A DNA stretch of 10,491 nt from an uncultured Collinsella sp. (GTDB taxonomy: Bacteria; Actinomycetota; Coriobacteriia; Coriobacteriales; Coriobacteriaceae), in assembly GCA_900544755.1 (NCBI GenBank), contig UQWQ01000072.1:1-10491 (forward strand), given 5' to 3'. Numbering within the stretch: position 1 is the first letter of the stretch; the number at the start of each line of letters is the position of its first letter. The position numbers and the translations under genes are program-made. Below are positions 1-6,886 of this stretch, in pieces. The notes below the pieces were generated by a model. It worked only from the letters and a program-made list of their open reading frames with translations. It did no database searches and had not been told where the DNA came from.

Positions 1-2327
1 AGCTCGAGGAGATCAACCGTCAGCGCCGCGAGATCGAGGCGCAGCTCACGCGCGATGCCATGGCGAAGGTCGAGGAGACTTATGATGGCGGGCGCGCAAT
101 CGTCGTGGGTGGCGAGGGCTGGCACGAGGGCGTCAAGGGTATCGTGGCGAGCCGTCTGACCAACCGTTATCACGTGCCGGCGCTGCTGTTCTCGATCGAA
201 GACGGTATTGCTCGCGGTTCGGGTCGCTCGGTGGGCAAAGTCAACCTGTTCGACGCGGTCGAGCGCTGCTCCGATCTGCTGATTCGTCGCGGCGGGCATG
301 CGGGTGCGGTGGGCGTGACCATCGAGGCGTCCAAGCTTGACGAGTTCCGTCGTCGCCTTTCCGCCGTGCTGTCCGAGCTTCCCGCCGAGGACTTTGAGGA
401 CACCGACGAGGTTGCCGCCACCGTCGACCTCTCCGAGCTGAATATTGAGACCATCGAGCAGATCTCCCGTCTTGAGCCGTTTGGCCAGGGCAACAAGGTG
501 CCGCTGTTGGCGGCCGAGGGCGTGACAATGTGCGATCGCGCCGTGGTGGGCAAAACCGGCGAGCACATGCGCTTCGTGGCGACCGATGGCGCCGCGAGTG
601 TGCCGGCCATTATGTTCCGCGTGCCGCAGATCGATAAGCTCATCAATTGCGATAGCGCCGTCGACTTGGTGTTCGAGGCCGTGGCCGAGCATTGGCAAGG
701 TCGCGTAAAGCCAAAGCTCATGATCAAGGATGTCTTGGTGCGTGATACCACGGCGCCCAATATCGACGATCCGGCGTGCGAGCTTCGCCGCGGCGTGCAG
801 CCGGCGGATTCTGGCCTGCGCCTGGAGTCGCGTAAACGCGAGACGCTCGCCCAGCTTTCTTATACCGAGCTCACGCGCTCGCTTATCCATAGCTTTATCG
901 GCTCGAATCAGCCGCACCGCGCGCAGGTCGAGGCGCTCGATGCCCTGGCCGATCACCAAAGTGTTCTGGCCGTTATGGGAACGGGCCGCGGCAAGTCTCT
1001 GATTTTCCACGTGCACGCCGCACGCGAGGCGGTCCTTCGCGGTCGCGCGAGCATCTTTGTCTATCCGCTGCGCGCGCTCGTTGCCGACCAGGCCTATCAT
1101 CTTTCATCGACGATGGCTGCGCTCGGCATTGGCGTGGGCGTGTTGACCGGCGAGACCGTGGAGGCAGCGCGCGATGACGTGTTTGCCGGCCTGGCTTCGG
1201 GCCGCACCGGCATCGTGCTCACGACGCCGGAGTTCCTGTCTATTCACCGAGACCGCTTTGCTCGCTCGGGTCGTATCGGGTTTGTCGTTATCGACGAGGC
1301 GCATCATGCCGGTCTTGCCAAGGGCGGCGACCGTAGCGCATACCTCGACATGCCCGACATCCTCAAGGCCCTGGGCGATCCGGTCGTTATGGCGGCGACG
1401 GCCACCGCGACGGCTCCGGTCGTGGCGGAGCTTGCCCGCGTGTTGCCGATTACCCGTACGGTGGTCGACGAGACCGTGCGCGAGAACTTGCAGCTCGAGG
1501 ACGACCGCGATCTTGCGAGCCGCGAAAACCGCCTGGTGTCCATCGTCGCGACGGGGGAGAAGACCGTCATCTACGTCAACTCGCGCGACCAGTCCGTGGC
1601 GCTTGCCAAGACGCTACGCAAACGCGTGCCCGACTGTGCGACTCATATCGCGTTCTATAACGCGGGGCTCGCACGCTCCGATCGCCGCCGTGTCGAGGAA
1701 GCGTTTCGTGACGGAAACCTCAGTTGCATCGTTTCGACCTCTGCCTTTGGTGAGGGCGTGAACCTGCCCGATATCCGCCATGTCGTGCTCTACCACATGC
1801 CGTTTGGCGCGATTGAGTTTAACCAGATGAGTGGCCGCGCCGGTCGCGACGGCCAGCCCGCCGTGATTCACCTGCTCTATTCGTCGCGCGACGCCCGCAT
1901 TAACGAGCGCCTACTCGACTGCTATGCGCCCGAGCGCGACGAGCTCGTCACGCTCTATCGCGCGCTGCAAACCATGTGGCGCTCCAACCGCGGCAAGACC
2001 GGGGACGATTCCTTTAGCGCGAGCGATATCGACATCGCGCAGATGTGCCTTGCCATCGATGCTCGCACGCCGGTCGACGAGCGCTCGGTGGAAAGTGGCC
2101 TGGGAATCTTCGAAGAGCTTGGTTTCTGTCGCGTTTCGGGGTTTGATGACACCCGTCGCATCGCGATGGCCGAAAACCCCGGCCGCGTGCAATTGAGCAG
2201 GTCGATTCGCTATTTGGAGGGCTTGCGCTCGCGCATGGAGTTCTCGGCTTTCCGGAGCTGGGCGCTCGATTCGTGCGCTTCTGATATGCTAGCCAAAGTT
2301 AACCGCCCGATCGTACCGCGGGCCTAG
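1..2327 (+). CDS. recJ: RecJ single-strand exonuclease (C-terminal part) fused to a RecQ-like SF2 helicase; 5' end outside window
   Basis: The frame is open from the left edge (first full codon at 3), so the ATG at 60 is internal and the RecJ DHH nuclease domain lies upstream. Residue numbers here count from that ATG. The first residues match the RecJ linker helix (EINRQRREIE), then the DHHA1 region (GEGWHEGVKGIVASRL at 18-33, GGHAGAVG at 78-85) and the RecJ OB-fold entry (LEPFGQGN, about 138-145). From about 275 a full helicase follows: Walker A GTGRGKS (307-313), motif Ia YPLRALVADQ (about 335), DEAH (412-415), ATATATA, YNAGL, FGEGVNLP and QMSGRAGRDG (589-598), most like RecQ. No RQC zinc cysteines or HRDC domain are evident. 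The tail (ERDELVTLY, FEELGF, then ENP) recalls the C-terminal domain of Firmicutes RecJ. RecJ digests ssDNA 5' to 3' in repair; here the helicase could supply the unwinding within one polypeptide. The stop is 15 bases before rel, which suggests co-transcription. Confidence 0.88.
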   Translation, partial: LEEINRQRREIEAQLTRDAMAKVEETYDGGRAIVVGGEGWHEGVKGIVASRLTNRYHVPALLFSIEDGIARGSGRSVGKVNLFDAVERCSDLLIRRGGHAGAVGVTIEASKLDEFRRRLSAVLSELPAEDFEDTDEVAATVDLSELNIETIEQISRLEPFGQGNKVPLLAAEGVTMCDRAVVGKTGEHMRFVATDGAASVPAIMFRVPQIDKLINCDSAVDLVFEAVAEHWQGRVKPKLMIKDVLVRDTTAPNIDDPACELRRGVQPADSGLRLESRKRETLAQLSYTELTRSLIHSFIGSNQPHRAQVEALDALADHQSVLAVMGTGRGKSLIFHVHAAREAVLRGRASIFVYPLRALVADQAYHLSSTMAALGIGVGVLTGETVEAARDDVFAGLASGRTGIVLTTPEFLSIHRDRFARSGRIGFVVIDEAHHAGLAKGGDRSAYLDMPDILKALGDPVVMAATATATAPVVAELARVLPITRTVVDETVRENLQLEDDRDLASRENRLVSIVATGEKTVIYVNSRDQSVALAKTLRKRVPDCATHIAFYNAGLARSDRRRVEEAFRDGNLSCIVSTSAFGEGVNLPDIRHVVLYHMPFGAIEFNQMSGRAGRDGQPAVIHLLYSSRDARINERLLDCYAPERDELVTLYRALQTMWRSNRGKTGDDSFSASDIDIAQMCLAIDARTPVDERSVESGLGIFEELGFCRVSGFDDTRRIAMAENPGRVQLSRSIRYLEGLRSRMEFSAFRSWALDSCASDMLAKVNRPIVPRA
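2282..2290 (+). promoter_or_regulatory. Possible extended -10 promoter for rel inside the recJ 3' end
   Basis: TGaTATGCT fits the extended -10 pattern TGnTATAAT and lies 53 bases before the rel start. No good -35 hexamer is visible about 17 bases upstream. It could give rel a promoter independent of recJ, but a match this short within a coding region may be chance. Confidence 0.25.
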
Positions 2328-2342
2328 GGGAAGGGGACCTCG

Positions 2343-4703
2343 ATGGATGCCGCAGCCCGTACCGCCCATGATTCCACCCTCCAGCCTTTTTCGGAGATGG
2401 AGCACTATAAGCATGCCGATGAGCTGCCACCCGAGATTATGGCGGACAGCTACGACAAGCTGGAGCGCCTGTGCCTCAAATATATGAATGAGGACGACTT
2501 CTCTAAGGTGGAACAGGCCTACTGCTTTGCCGCCGAGAAGCATTGCAACCAAAAGCGCCGCTCGGGCGAGATGTACATCAACCATCCCGTCGAGGTGGCC
2601 ATCATTTTGGCCGACCTTAAGATGGACTGTGACGTGGTGTGCGCCGCGCTGCTGCACGATACCGTCGAGGATACCGAGACCTCGCTTGCCGATGTTTCCG
2701 GCCTGTTTGGCGAAACCGTGGCAGAGCTCGTCGACGGCGTGACCAAGCTCACCAACATCGAAGTCGACAGCATGGACGAGAAGCAGGCGCTTACGCTGCG
2801 CAAGATGTTCCTTGCCATGTCCAAGGACATTCGCGTTATCATCGTCAAACTCGCCGACCGCCTGCATAATATGCGCACGCTTGCCGCCCTGCGCGAGGAC
2901 CGCCGCCTGTTTAAGGCGCGCGAGACCATGGACGTGTACGCGCCCCTGGCCGACCGCCTGGGCATGAGCTCTATCAAGTGGGAACTCGAGGACCTGTCCT
3001 TCTTCTATTTGGAGCCCGATGCCTACCAGCGCATCGCGCGCATGGTGGCTGAGTCGCGCGAGGTGCGCGAGCGCTATCTGGCCGAGACCATCAAGACACT
3101 CACCGATGAGCTCAATCGCATTGGCCTCGAGGGCTTCCAGATCAACGGTCGTTCCAAGCACTATTGGTCCATCTATCAAAAGATGAAGCGCAAGGGCAAG
3201 GAGTTCTCCGAGATTTACGACCTGGTGGCGTTGCGCGTCATCACCCATTCGGTGCGCGATTGCTACTCTACGCTCGGTGCGGTGCACACATTGTGGCATC
3301 CCATGCCCGGTCGTTTTAAAGACTATATCGCCATGCCCAAGGTCAATAACTACCAGTCGCTCCACACGACCGTCATCGGCCGCGCCGGCATCCCGTTCGA
3401 GATCCAGATTCGTACCTACGAGATGCACGAGCAGGCCGAGTACGGTATTGCTGCCCACTGGCTCTATAAGAAGTCGGGCGGATCGTCTGCGTCTAAGACC
3501 AATGATGCCCAGCGTCTGGACGACCAGATTAACTGGCTCAAACATTCGCTCGATTGGGCTGCGTCTGATGAGATCACCGACGCCAAGGAATACCTGCATT
3601 CGCTGAAGGTCGATCTGTTCGATCAGGAGATCTTCGTCTTTACGCCCAAGGGCGAGGTCATGGCGCTTCGTGCCGGCTCCACGCCGCTCGACTTTGCCTA
3701 TGCCGTTCACACCGAGGTGGGCAACCACTGCGTCGGCGCTAAGATCAACGGTGCGGTGGCCCCGCTCACGCACGAGATCAAGACGGGCGATCGCGTTGAA
3801 ATCCTGACCAACAAGAGTTCCAAGCCGTCGCGCGATTGGCTCAAGATCGTCAAGACACCTTCGGCCAAGTCAAAGATCCGCCGTTACTTCGCCGCCGCGA
3901 CCAAAGACGATGACGCTGCTGCCGGCCGCGATATACTGGCCAAGGACCTGCGCAAGCGCGGGTATGGCATCTCTACGCCGCGATCCACGCGTGCGCTCAA
4001 CGCCGTGGCGGAGCAGTTTAATTACAAGCAGCTCGAGGACCTGTTTGCCGCCGTCGGCGCCGGCAAGGTTGCCCCTCGCGCTGTGGGTAACAAGGTCGAG
4101 CAAATCTTGGACCCCAAGCCCGAGGAGCAGCTCTCCAAGGCCGAGGCTATTGCCGAGGTCGTCAAGCAGCCTGCCCGCGGTTCCAACCGCAAGCCGCAAA
4201 AGCGCGGCAAGAGCGCCAGCAACGGCATTATCGTCAAGGGCGAGAGCAACAGCGGCCTGCTGGTCCGTCTGGCGCATTGCTGCAATCCGGTGACGGGCGA
4301 CGACATCGTCGGCTTCATCACGCGCGGTCGTGGCGTTTCGGTGCATCGCGCCAATTGCCCCAACGTCAAGGGTCTTATGGAGCATCCCGAGCGCATGATC
4401 GAAGTGGAGTGGGACGGCGCTGCCGACACCCTCTTCCAGGTCGAGATCGTGGTCGAGTGCCTGGACCGCATGGGCCTTCTCAAGGATGTCACCATTGCCA
4501 TTGGCGATGCGGGCGGCAATATCCTTTCTGCCGCCACGTCGACCAACCGCGAGGGTATTGCAACCCTGCGCTTTATGGTCGAGATCTCGGACGCGAGTGG
4601 TCTGGATCCGCTGCTGGCTTCCATCAGCAGCGTCGATTCGGTCTACGATGCTCGCCGCCTGATGCCCGGCGAGGGTGGAGCCCAGCTCAAGCGCCGCGTT
4701 TAG
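2343..4703 (+). CDS. rel: Bifunctional (p)ppGpp synthetase/hydrolase Rel (RelA/SpoT family)
   Basis: 786 aa, full length for a long RSH protein. It makes (p)ppGpp from ATP and GTP/GDP during amino-acid starvation, when bound to ribosomes with uncharged tRNA, and hydrolyses it otherwise. The N-terminal hydrolase domain keeps its metal site: H81 (INHPVEVA), H105-D106 (LLHDTVED) and D171 with N176 (ADRLHNMRTL). The synthetase domain follows with RSKHYWSIYQK (270-280), YDLVALRVI (292-300), PGRFKDYIA (322-330) and EIQIRT (353-358). RFKD is the RxKD form typical of bifunctional Rel; monofunctional RelA has ExDD. Next come TGS (about 425-488), a conserved-cysteine domain (CC at 646-647, HRANCPN at 668-674) and ACT (about 696-773). 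Purine-rich AGGGGAAGGGGA directly upstream supports this start. It lies 15 bases after recJ and is probably partly co-transcribed with it. Confidence 0.96.
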   Translation: MDAAARTAHDSTLQPFSEMEHYKHADELPPEIMADSYDKLERLCLKYMNEDDFSKVEQAYCFAAEKHCNQKRRSGEMYINHPVEVAIILADLKMDCDVVCAALLHDTVEDTETSLADVSGLFGETVAELVDGVTKLTNIEVDSMDEKQALTLRKMFLAMSKDIRVIIVKLADRLHNMRTLAALREDRRLFKARETMDVYAPLADRLGMSSIKWELEDLSFFYLEPDAYQRIARMVAESREVRERYLAETIKTLTDELNRIGLEGFQINGRSKHYWSIYQKMKRKGKEFSEIYDLVALRVITHSVRDCYSTLGAVHTLWHPMPGRFKDYIAMPKVNNYQSLHTTVIGRAGIPFEIQIRTYEMHEQAEYGIAAHWLYKKSGGSSASKTNDAQRLDDQINWLKHSLDWAASDEITDAKEYLHSLKVDLFDQEIFVFTPKGEVMALRAGSTPLDFAYAVHTEVGNHCVGAKINGAVAPLTHEIKTGDRVEILTNKSSKPSRDWLKIVKTPSAKSKIRRYFAAATKDDDAAAGRDILAKDLRKRGYGISTPRSTRALNAVAEQFNYKQLEDLFAAVGAGKVAPRAVGNKVEQILDPKPEEQLSKAEAIAEVVKQPARGSNRKPQKRGKSASNGIIVKGESNSGLLVRLAHCCNPVTGDDIVGFITRGRGVSVHRANCPNVKGLMEHPERMIEVEWDGAADTLFQVEIVVECLDRMGLLKDVTIAIGDAGGNILSAATSTNREGIATLRFMVEISDASGLDPLLASISSVDSVYDARRLMPGEGGAQLKRRV

Positions 4704-4736
4704 TCGCGACGAACGTGCCACATTATCGATATTCGC

Positions 4737-4742
4737 TACACT
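4737..4742 (+). promoter_or_regulatory. Possible -10 box (TACACT) for the MBL hydrolase
   Basis: TCGCTACACT resembles TCGCTACAAT before the transglutaminase-like gene (6843-6852). The -35 is weak. The box overlaps the left end of the inverted repeat at 4740-4767, so the two may be linked. Confidence 0.3.
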
Positions 4743-4767
4743 CGAGGCATCGTTTGATGCCTCGAGT
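4740..4767. repeat. Perfect 12-bp inverted repeat between rel and the MBL gene (operator or rel terminator)
   Basis: ACTCGAGGCATC, loop GTTT, then GATGCCTCGAGT: a perfect 12-bp stem with a 4-base loop, ending 20 bases before the MBL start. As RNA it would fold stably, but TTCTATAG follows rather than a U-run, so it is an imperfect terminator for rel. Its overlap with a possible -10 box makes an operator or 5'-UTR hairpin equally possible. Confidence 0.75.
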
Positions 4768-4787
4768 TCTATAGAGAGGAGAGGGAC

Positions 4788-5471
4788 ATGAGTGCTGTGC
4801 CCTTGGATTTAACTCCCAAGGGATCGGTCGAGATTGAGACGCTCGCAAACGGTCCCATTCAGACCAATAGCTATGCTGTTATTTCGGACAATGAGTGCGT
4901 GATTATCGACCCCGCGTGGGAAGGCGAGCGTTTGGTGGAACATATTCGAGCCGAGCATCCCGATGTGCAAGTGCTCGGCGCCATTTGTACGCACGGTCAC
5001 GCCGACCATGTTGGCGGTGTCGCTGGAGTTCGGGCCGCCGTTGGCGCCGACGCCCTGTACGAGCTGTGTGGCAAGGACGCAACAGTGCCGCATGCGAATA
5101 TCGAGGAGCAGCGAGCGATGTGGGGCATCGAGACGCCCGATCCAGGTGAGCCGACGCGGCTGCTTGCCGAGGGCGACACCATTGAGCTGGGCGACATTTG
5201 CCTGCAGGTAATTGAGGTGCCCGGGCACACACCGGGCGGCATCGTTCTGTTCGCCGCCACCGAGCAGGGGAACATTGCCTTTGTGGGCGACACGCTATTC
5301 CCGGGCAGCCACGGCCGCACCGATCTTTCTGGAGGAGACGAGGCGGCGATCCTGCGCTCGCTCTCCAAGCTCGCCCGGCTTCTCCCGCCCGATACCGTTT
5401 GCTTAACGGGCCATGGCGATTCGACCACCATGGCACGCGAGCTCATGCAGAACCCTTTCATGCAGATGTAG
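4788..5471 (+). CDS. MBL-fold metallo-hydrolase (glyoxalase II-like)
   Basis: 227 aa, cytosolic, no signal peptide. The metallo-beta-lactamase-fold metal ligands are all present: THGHADH (68-74), H147 in PGHTPGG, D168 in FVGDTLF and H209 in LTGHGDSTT. The order, length and GRTDLSGGD (176-184) fit the small glyoxalase II-like (YcbL/GloB-related) group, which hydrolyses thioesters such as S-lactoylglutathione; the real substrate cannot be read from sequence. The start has a good ribosome site (GAGGAGAGGG). In many Gram-positive genomes such a gene follows rel, sometimes with dtd between; dtd is absent here. It probably has its own promoter. No clear terminator follows the stop. Confidence 0.9.
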   Translation: MSAVPLDLTPKGSVEIETLANGPIQTNSYAVISDNECVIIDPAWEGERLVEHIRAEHPDVQVLGAICTHGHADHVGGVAGVRAAVGADALYELCGKDATVPHANIEEQRAMWGIETPDPGEPTRLLAEGDTIELGDICLQVIEVPGHTPGGIVLFAATEQGNIAFVGDTLFPGSHGRTDLSGGDEAAILRSLSKLARLLPPDTVCLTGHGDSTTMARELMQNPFMQM

Positions 5472-5502
5472 CTTAATAGTCGGCTTTTGAAGCACGAGAA
5501 GC

Positions 5503-5576
5503 GTCCAAACGTCAAGCTATTTTTCCCCAACGGGTCAATTCCGTAGGGCAAACGGTCAAAAAAAGTCTGTTTGGAC
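5503..5576. promoter_or_regulatory. Phased GTCAA repeats and a spaced inverted repeat upstream of fba
   Basis: GTCAA occurs at 5511, 5534 and 5555, each after a related AAC or ACGG context (CAAACGTCAA, CCAACGGGTCAA, CAAACGGTCAA), spaced 23 and 21 bases, about two helical turns. GTCCAAAC (5503-5510) and its reverse complement GTTTGGAC (5569-5576) bracket the group. It lies upstream of the candidate fba promoter, as expected for a regulator binding array. No known regulator is recognised. Confidence 0.4.
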
Positions 5577-5617
5577 GATATTCGTGAACAAATGAACGTT
5601 TATGCTCGGGTACGCCG

Positions 5618-5626
5618 TGGTAAAAT
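5618..5626 (+). promoter_or_regulatory. Candidate fba promoter, extended -10 (TGgTAAAAT)
   Basis: TGgTAAAAT matches the extended -10 form, with a weak -35 (TTTATG at 5599-5604, 16-base spacer). Predicted transcription start is near 5633, giving a ~34-base leader containing the AGGAGG site at 5653-5658. Confidence 0.5.
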
Positions 5627-5666
5627 CTCAGGCGTTATCGGAGCAACCTTACAGGAGGTTTCTTTT

Positions 5667-6533
5667 ATGCTCGTCAACGCAGCAGACATGCTCAAGAAGG
5701 CTGAGGCCGGCAAGTACGGTCTCGGTGCCTTCAACACCAACAACCTCGAGTGGACCCTGGCTATTCTCCAGGCCGCCGAGGAGGCCAAGTCTCCGCTGAT
5801 CCTTCAGTGCACCGCTGGTGCCGCTAAGTGGATGGGCGGTTTCAAGGTCTGCGCCGACATGGTCAAGGCTGCCGTCGAGGCCACGGGCGTTACCGTTCCC
5901 GTCGCCCTTCACCTCGATCACGGTTCTTACGAGGACTGCTTCAAGTGCATCGAGGCCGGCTTCACGTCCATCATGTATGACGGCTCTCACGAGGAGACCT
6001 TCCAGCTTAACCTCGACCGCACCAAGGAGCTCGTTGAGCTTGCCCACTCCAAGGGCATGTCCATCGAGGCCGAGGTCGGCGGCATCGGCGGCACCGAGGA
6101 CGGCGTGACCTCCAGCGGCGAGCTCGCTGATCCTGCTGAGTGCAAGCAGATCGCTGACCTGGGCGTCGACTTCCTCGCCTGCGGCATCGGCAACATCCAC
6201 GGCGTGTATCCCGCCGACTGGGCTGGCCTTTCCTTCGAGCGTCTGGGCGAGATCAAGGCTCAGACCGGCGACCTGCCCCTCGTCCTGCACGGTGGCACCG
6301 GCATCCCCGAGGATCAGATCAAGAAGGCCATTTCCCTGGGCATCTCCAAGATCAACGTCAACACCGACCTGCAGCTCGTCTTCGCCAAGGGCGTCCGCGA
6401 GTACATCGAGGCTGGCAAGGATCAGCAGGGCAAGGGCTTTGACCCCCGCAAGCTCCTCAAGCCTGGTCGCGACAACATCGTTGCCCGCACCAAGGAGCTC
6501 ATGGAGGAGTTTGGCTCCGTCAACAAGGCGTAA
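5667..6533 (+). CDS. fba: Class II fructose-1,6-bisphosphate aldolase
   Basis: 288 aa. It cleaves fructose-1,6-bisphosphate to dihydroxyacetone phosphate and glyceraldehyde-3-phosphate in glycolysis, and the reverse in gluconeogenesis, using zinc. Visible landmarks: AFNTNNLEW (21-29), catalytic D84 and zinc ligand H85 in LHLDHGSYED, EAEVGGIGG (134-142), zinc ligand H178 in GNIHGVYP, zinc ligand H208 in LHGGTGIP, and the phosphate-binding NVNTD (230-234). The frame is open back to a TTG at 5571, but the start at 5667 has AGGAGG 8 bases upstream and gives the family's N-terminus; the longer form would read through the promoter. Codon use is strongly biased to C-ending codons, fitting very high expression. 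KbaY/GatY-type aldolases are close relatives and cannot be fully excluded. Confidence 0.94.
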   Translation: MLVNAADMLKKAEAGKYGLGAFNTNNLEWTLAILQAAEEAKSPLILQCTAGAAKWMGGFKVCADMVKAAVEATGVTVPVALHLDHGSYEDCFKCIEAGFTSIMYDGSHEETFQLNLDRTKELVELAHSKGMSIEAEVGGIGGTEDGVTSSGELADPAECKQIADLGVDFLACGIGNIHGVYPADWAGLSFERLGEIKAQTGDLPLVLHGGTGIPEDQIKKAISLGISKINVNTDLQLVFAKGVREYIEAGKDQQGKGFDPRKLLKPGRDNIVARTKELMEEFGSVNKA

Positions 6534-6555
6534 GTAGCGGTTTAACGTTCCCGTC

Positions 6556-6648
6556 GGAGGCCCCGTTCGCCCTACGCTTTTCCCTTGCGCTCACCTGGCT
6601 TTGCCAGAAGTCGCGCAATGGGAAAAGCTCCGGGCGAACGGGGCCTCC
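6556..6648 (+). terminator. Very long hairpin after fba, likely its terminator (element copy 1)
   Basis: GGAGGCCCCGTTCGCCC (6556-6572) pairs perfectly over 17 bp with 6632-6648. Inside, GCTTTTCCCTTGCGC pairs with GCGCAATGGGAAAAGC with one bulge, and the tip is CTGGC-TTT-GCCAG. The whole forms one ~93-base hairpin starting 22 bases after the fba stop. TTCGTT follows rather than a clean U-run, so termination is likely but unproven. Confidence 0.65.
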
Positions 6649-6778
6649 TTCGTTAACTCGCTGCAGGGTTACTGGGCTGAATAAAAAAGCCCCTGGCTTT
6701 GCCAGAAGTCGCGCCAAGGAAACAGCTCCGGGGGACGGGGCTTCATTCGTTTAACGCCGCAGGGTTACTGGGCTGAAT
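6594..6778. repeat. Two imperfect direct copies of a ~88-bp palindromic intergenic element
   Basis: Copy 1 (6594-6682) and copy 2 (6692-6778) share CTGGCTTTGCCAG, AAGTCGCGC, AGCTCCGGG, ACGGGGC, TTCGTT and GCAGGGTTACTGGGCTGAAT, 98 bases apart at their starts. Differences include AATGGGAAAAG versus CAAGGAAACAG. Copy 1 also has the left half of its long stem (6556-6572). No reading frame or transposase is present, so this resembles a REP- or MITE-like element that has duplicated. Confidence 0.8.
6687..6743. terminator. Second hairpin, possible bidirectional terminator (element copy 2)
   Basis: AAGCCCC (6687-6693) pairs with GGGGCTT (6737-6743) around the same CTGGCTTTGCCAG tip. An A-run lies to the left (6683-6688) and TTCATTCG to the right. 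Read on the minus strand, the A-run becomes a U-run, so it may also stop antisense transcripts. Confidence 0.5.
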
Positions 6779-6822
6779 TCATTTTTTATAGGCACCGTTT
6801 ATCAGTGTTGGGGGCTCCTTAA

Positions 6823-6852
6823 TTGGGGCTTTCTTTTTTATCTCGCTACAAT
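6823..6852 (+). promoter_or_regulatory. Candidate promoter of the transglutaminase-like gene
   Basis: TTGGGG (6823-6828), an 18-base spacer and TACAAT (6847-6852). Transcription would start near 6858. That is downstream of the ATG at 6851, so translation must begin later, at 6875 or 6887. Confidence 0.5.
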
Positions 6853-6886
6853 GGGCTTCAAGGGTTCTAGTGACATGGAGTTTGAT

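Noticed and set aside
2289..3773. 494-aa open frame on the minus strand
   Set aside because: It lies antisense to rel, whose product is unmistakable; long antisense frames are common opposite GC-rich genes. The 283-aa minus frame at 3870-4721 is rejected for the same reason.
5571..5666. N-terminal extension of fba from a TTG at 5571
   Set aside because: It would be coded across the candidate promoter and leader, and the ATG at 5667 has a strong ribosome site and the family's N-terminus.
5649..6290. 213-aa minus-strand frame
   Set aside because: Antisense shadow of fba, rich in Leu, Gly and Val as expected from codon-biased DNA read backwards, with no recognisable motifs.
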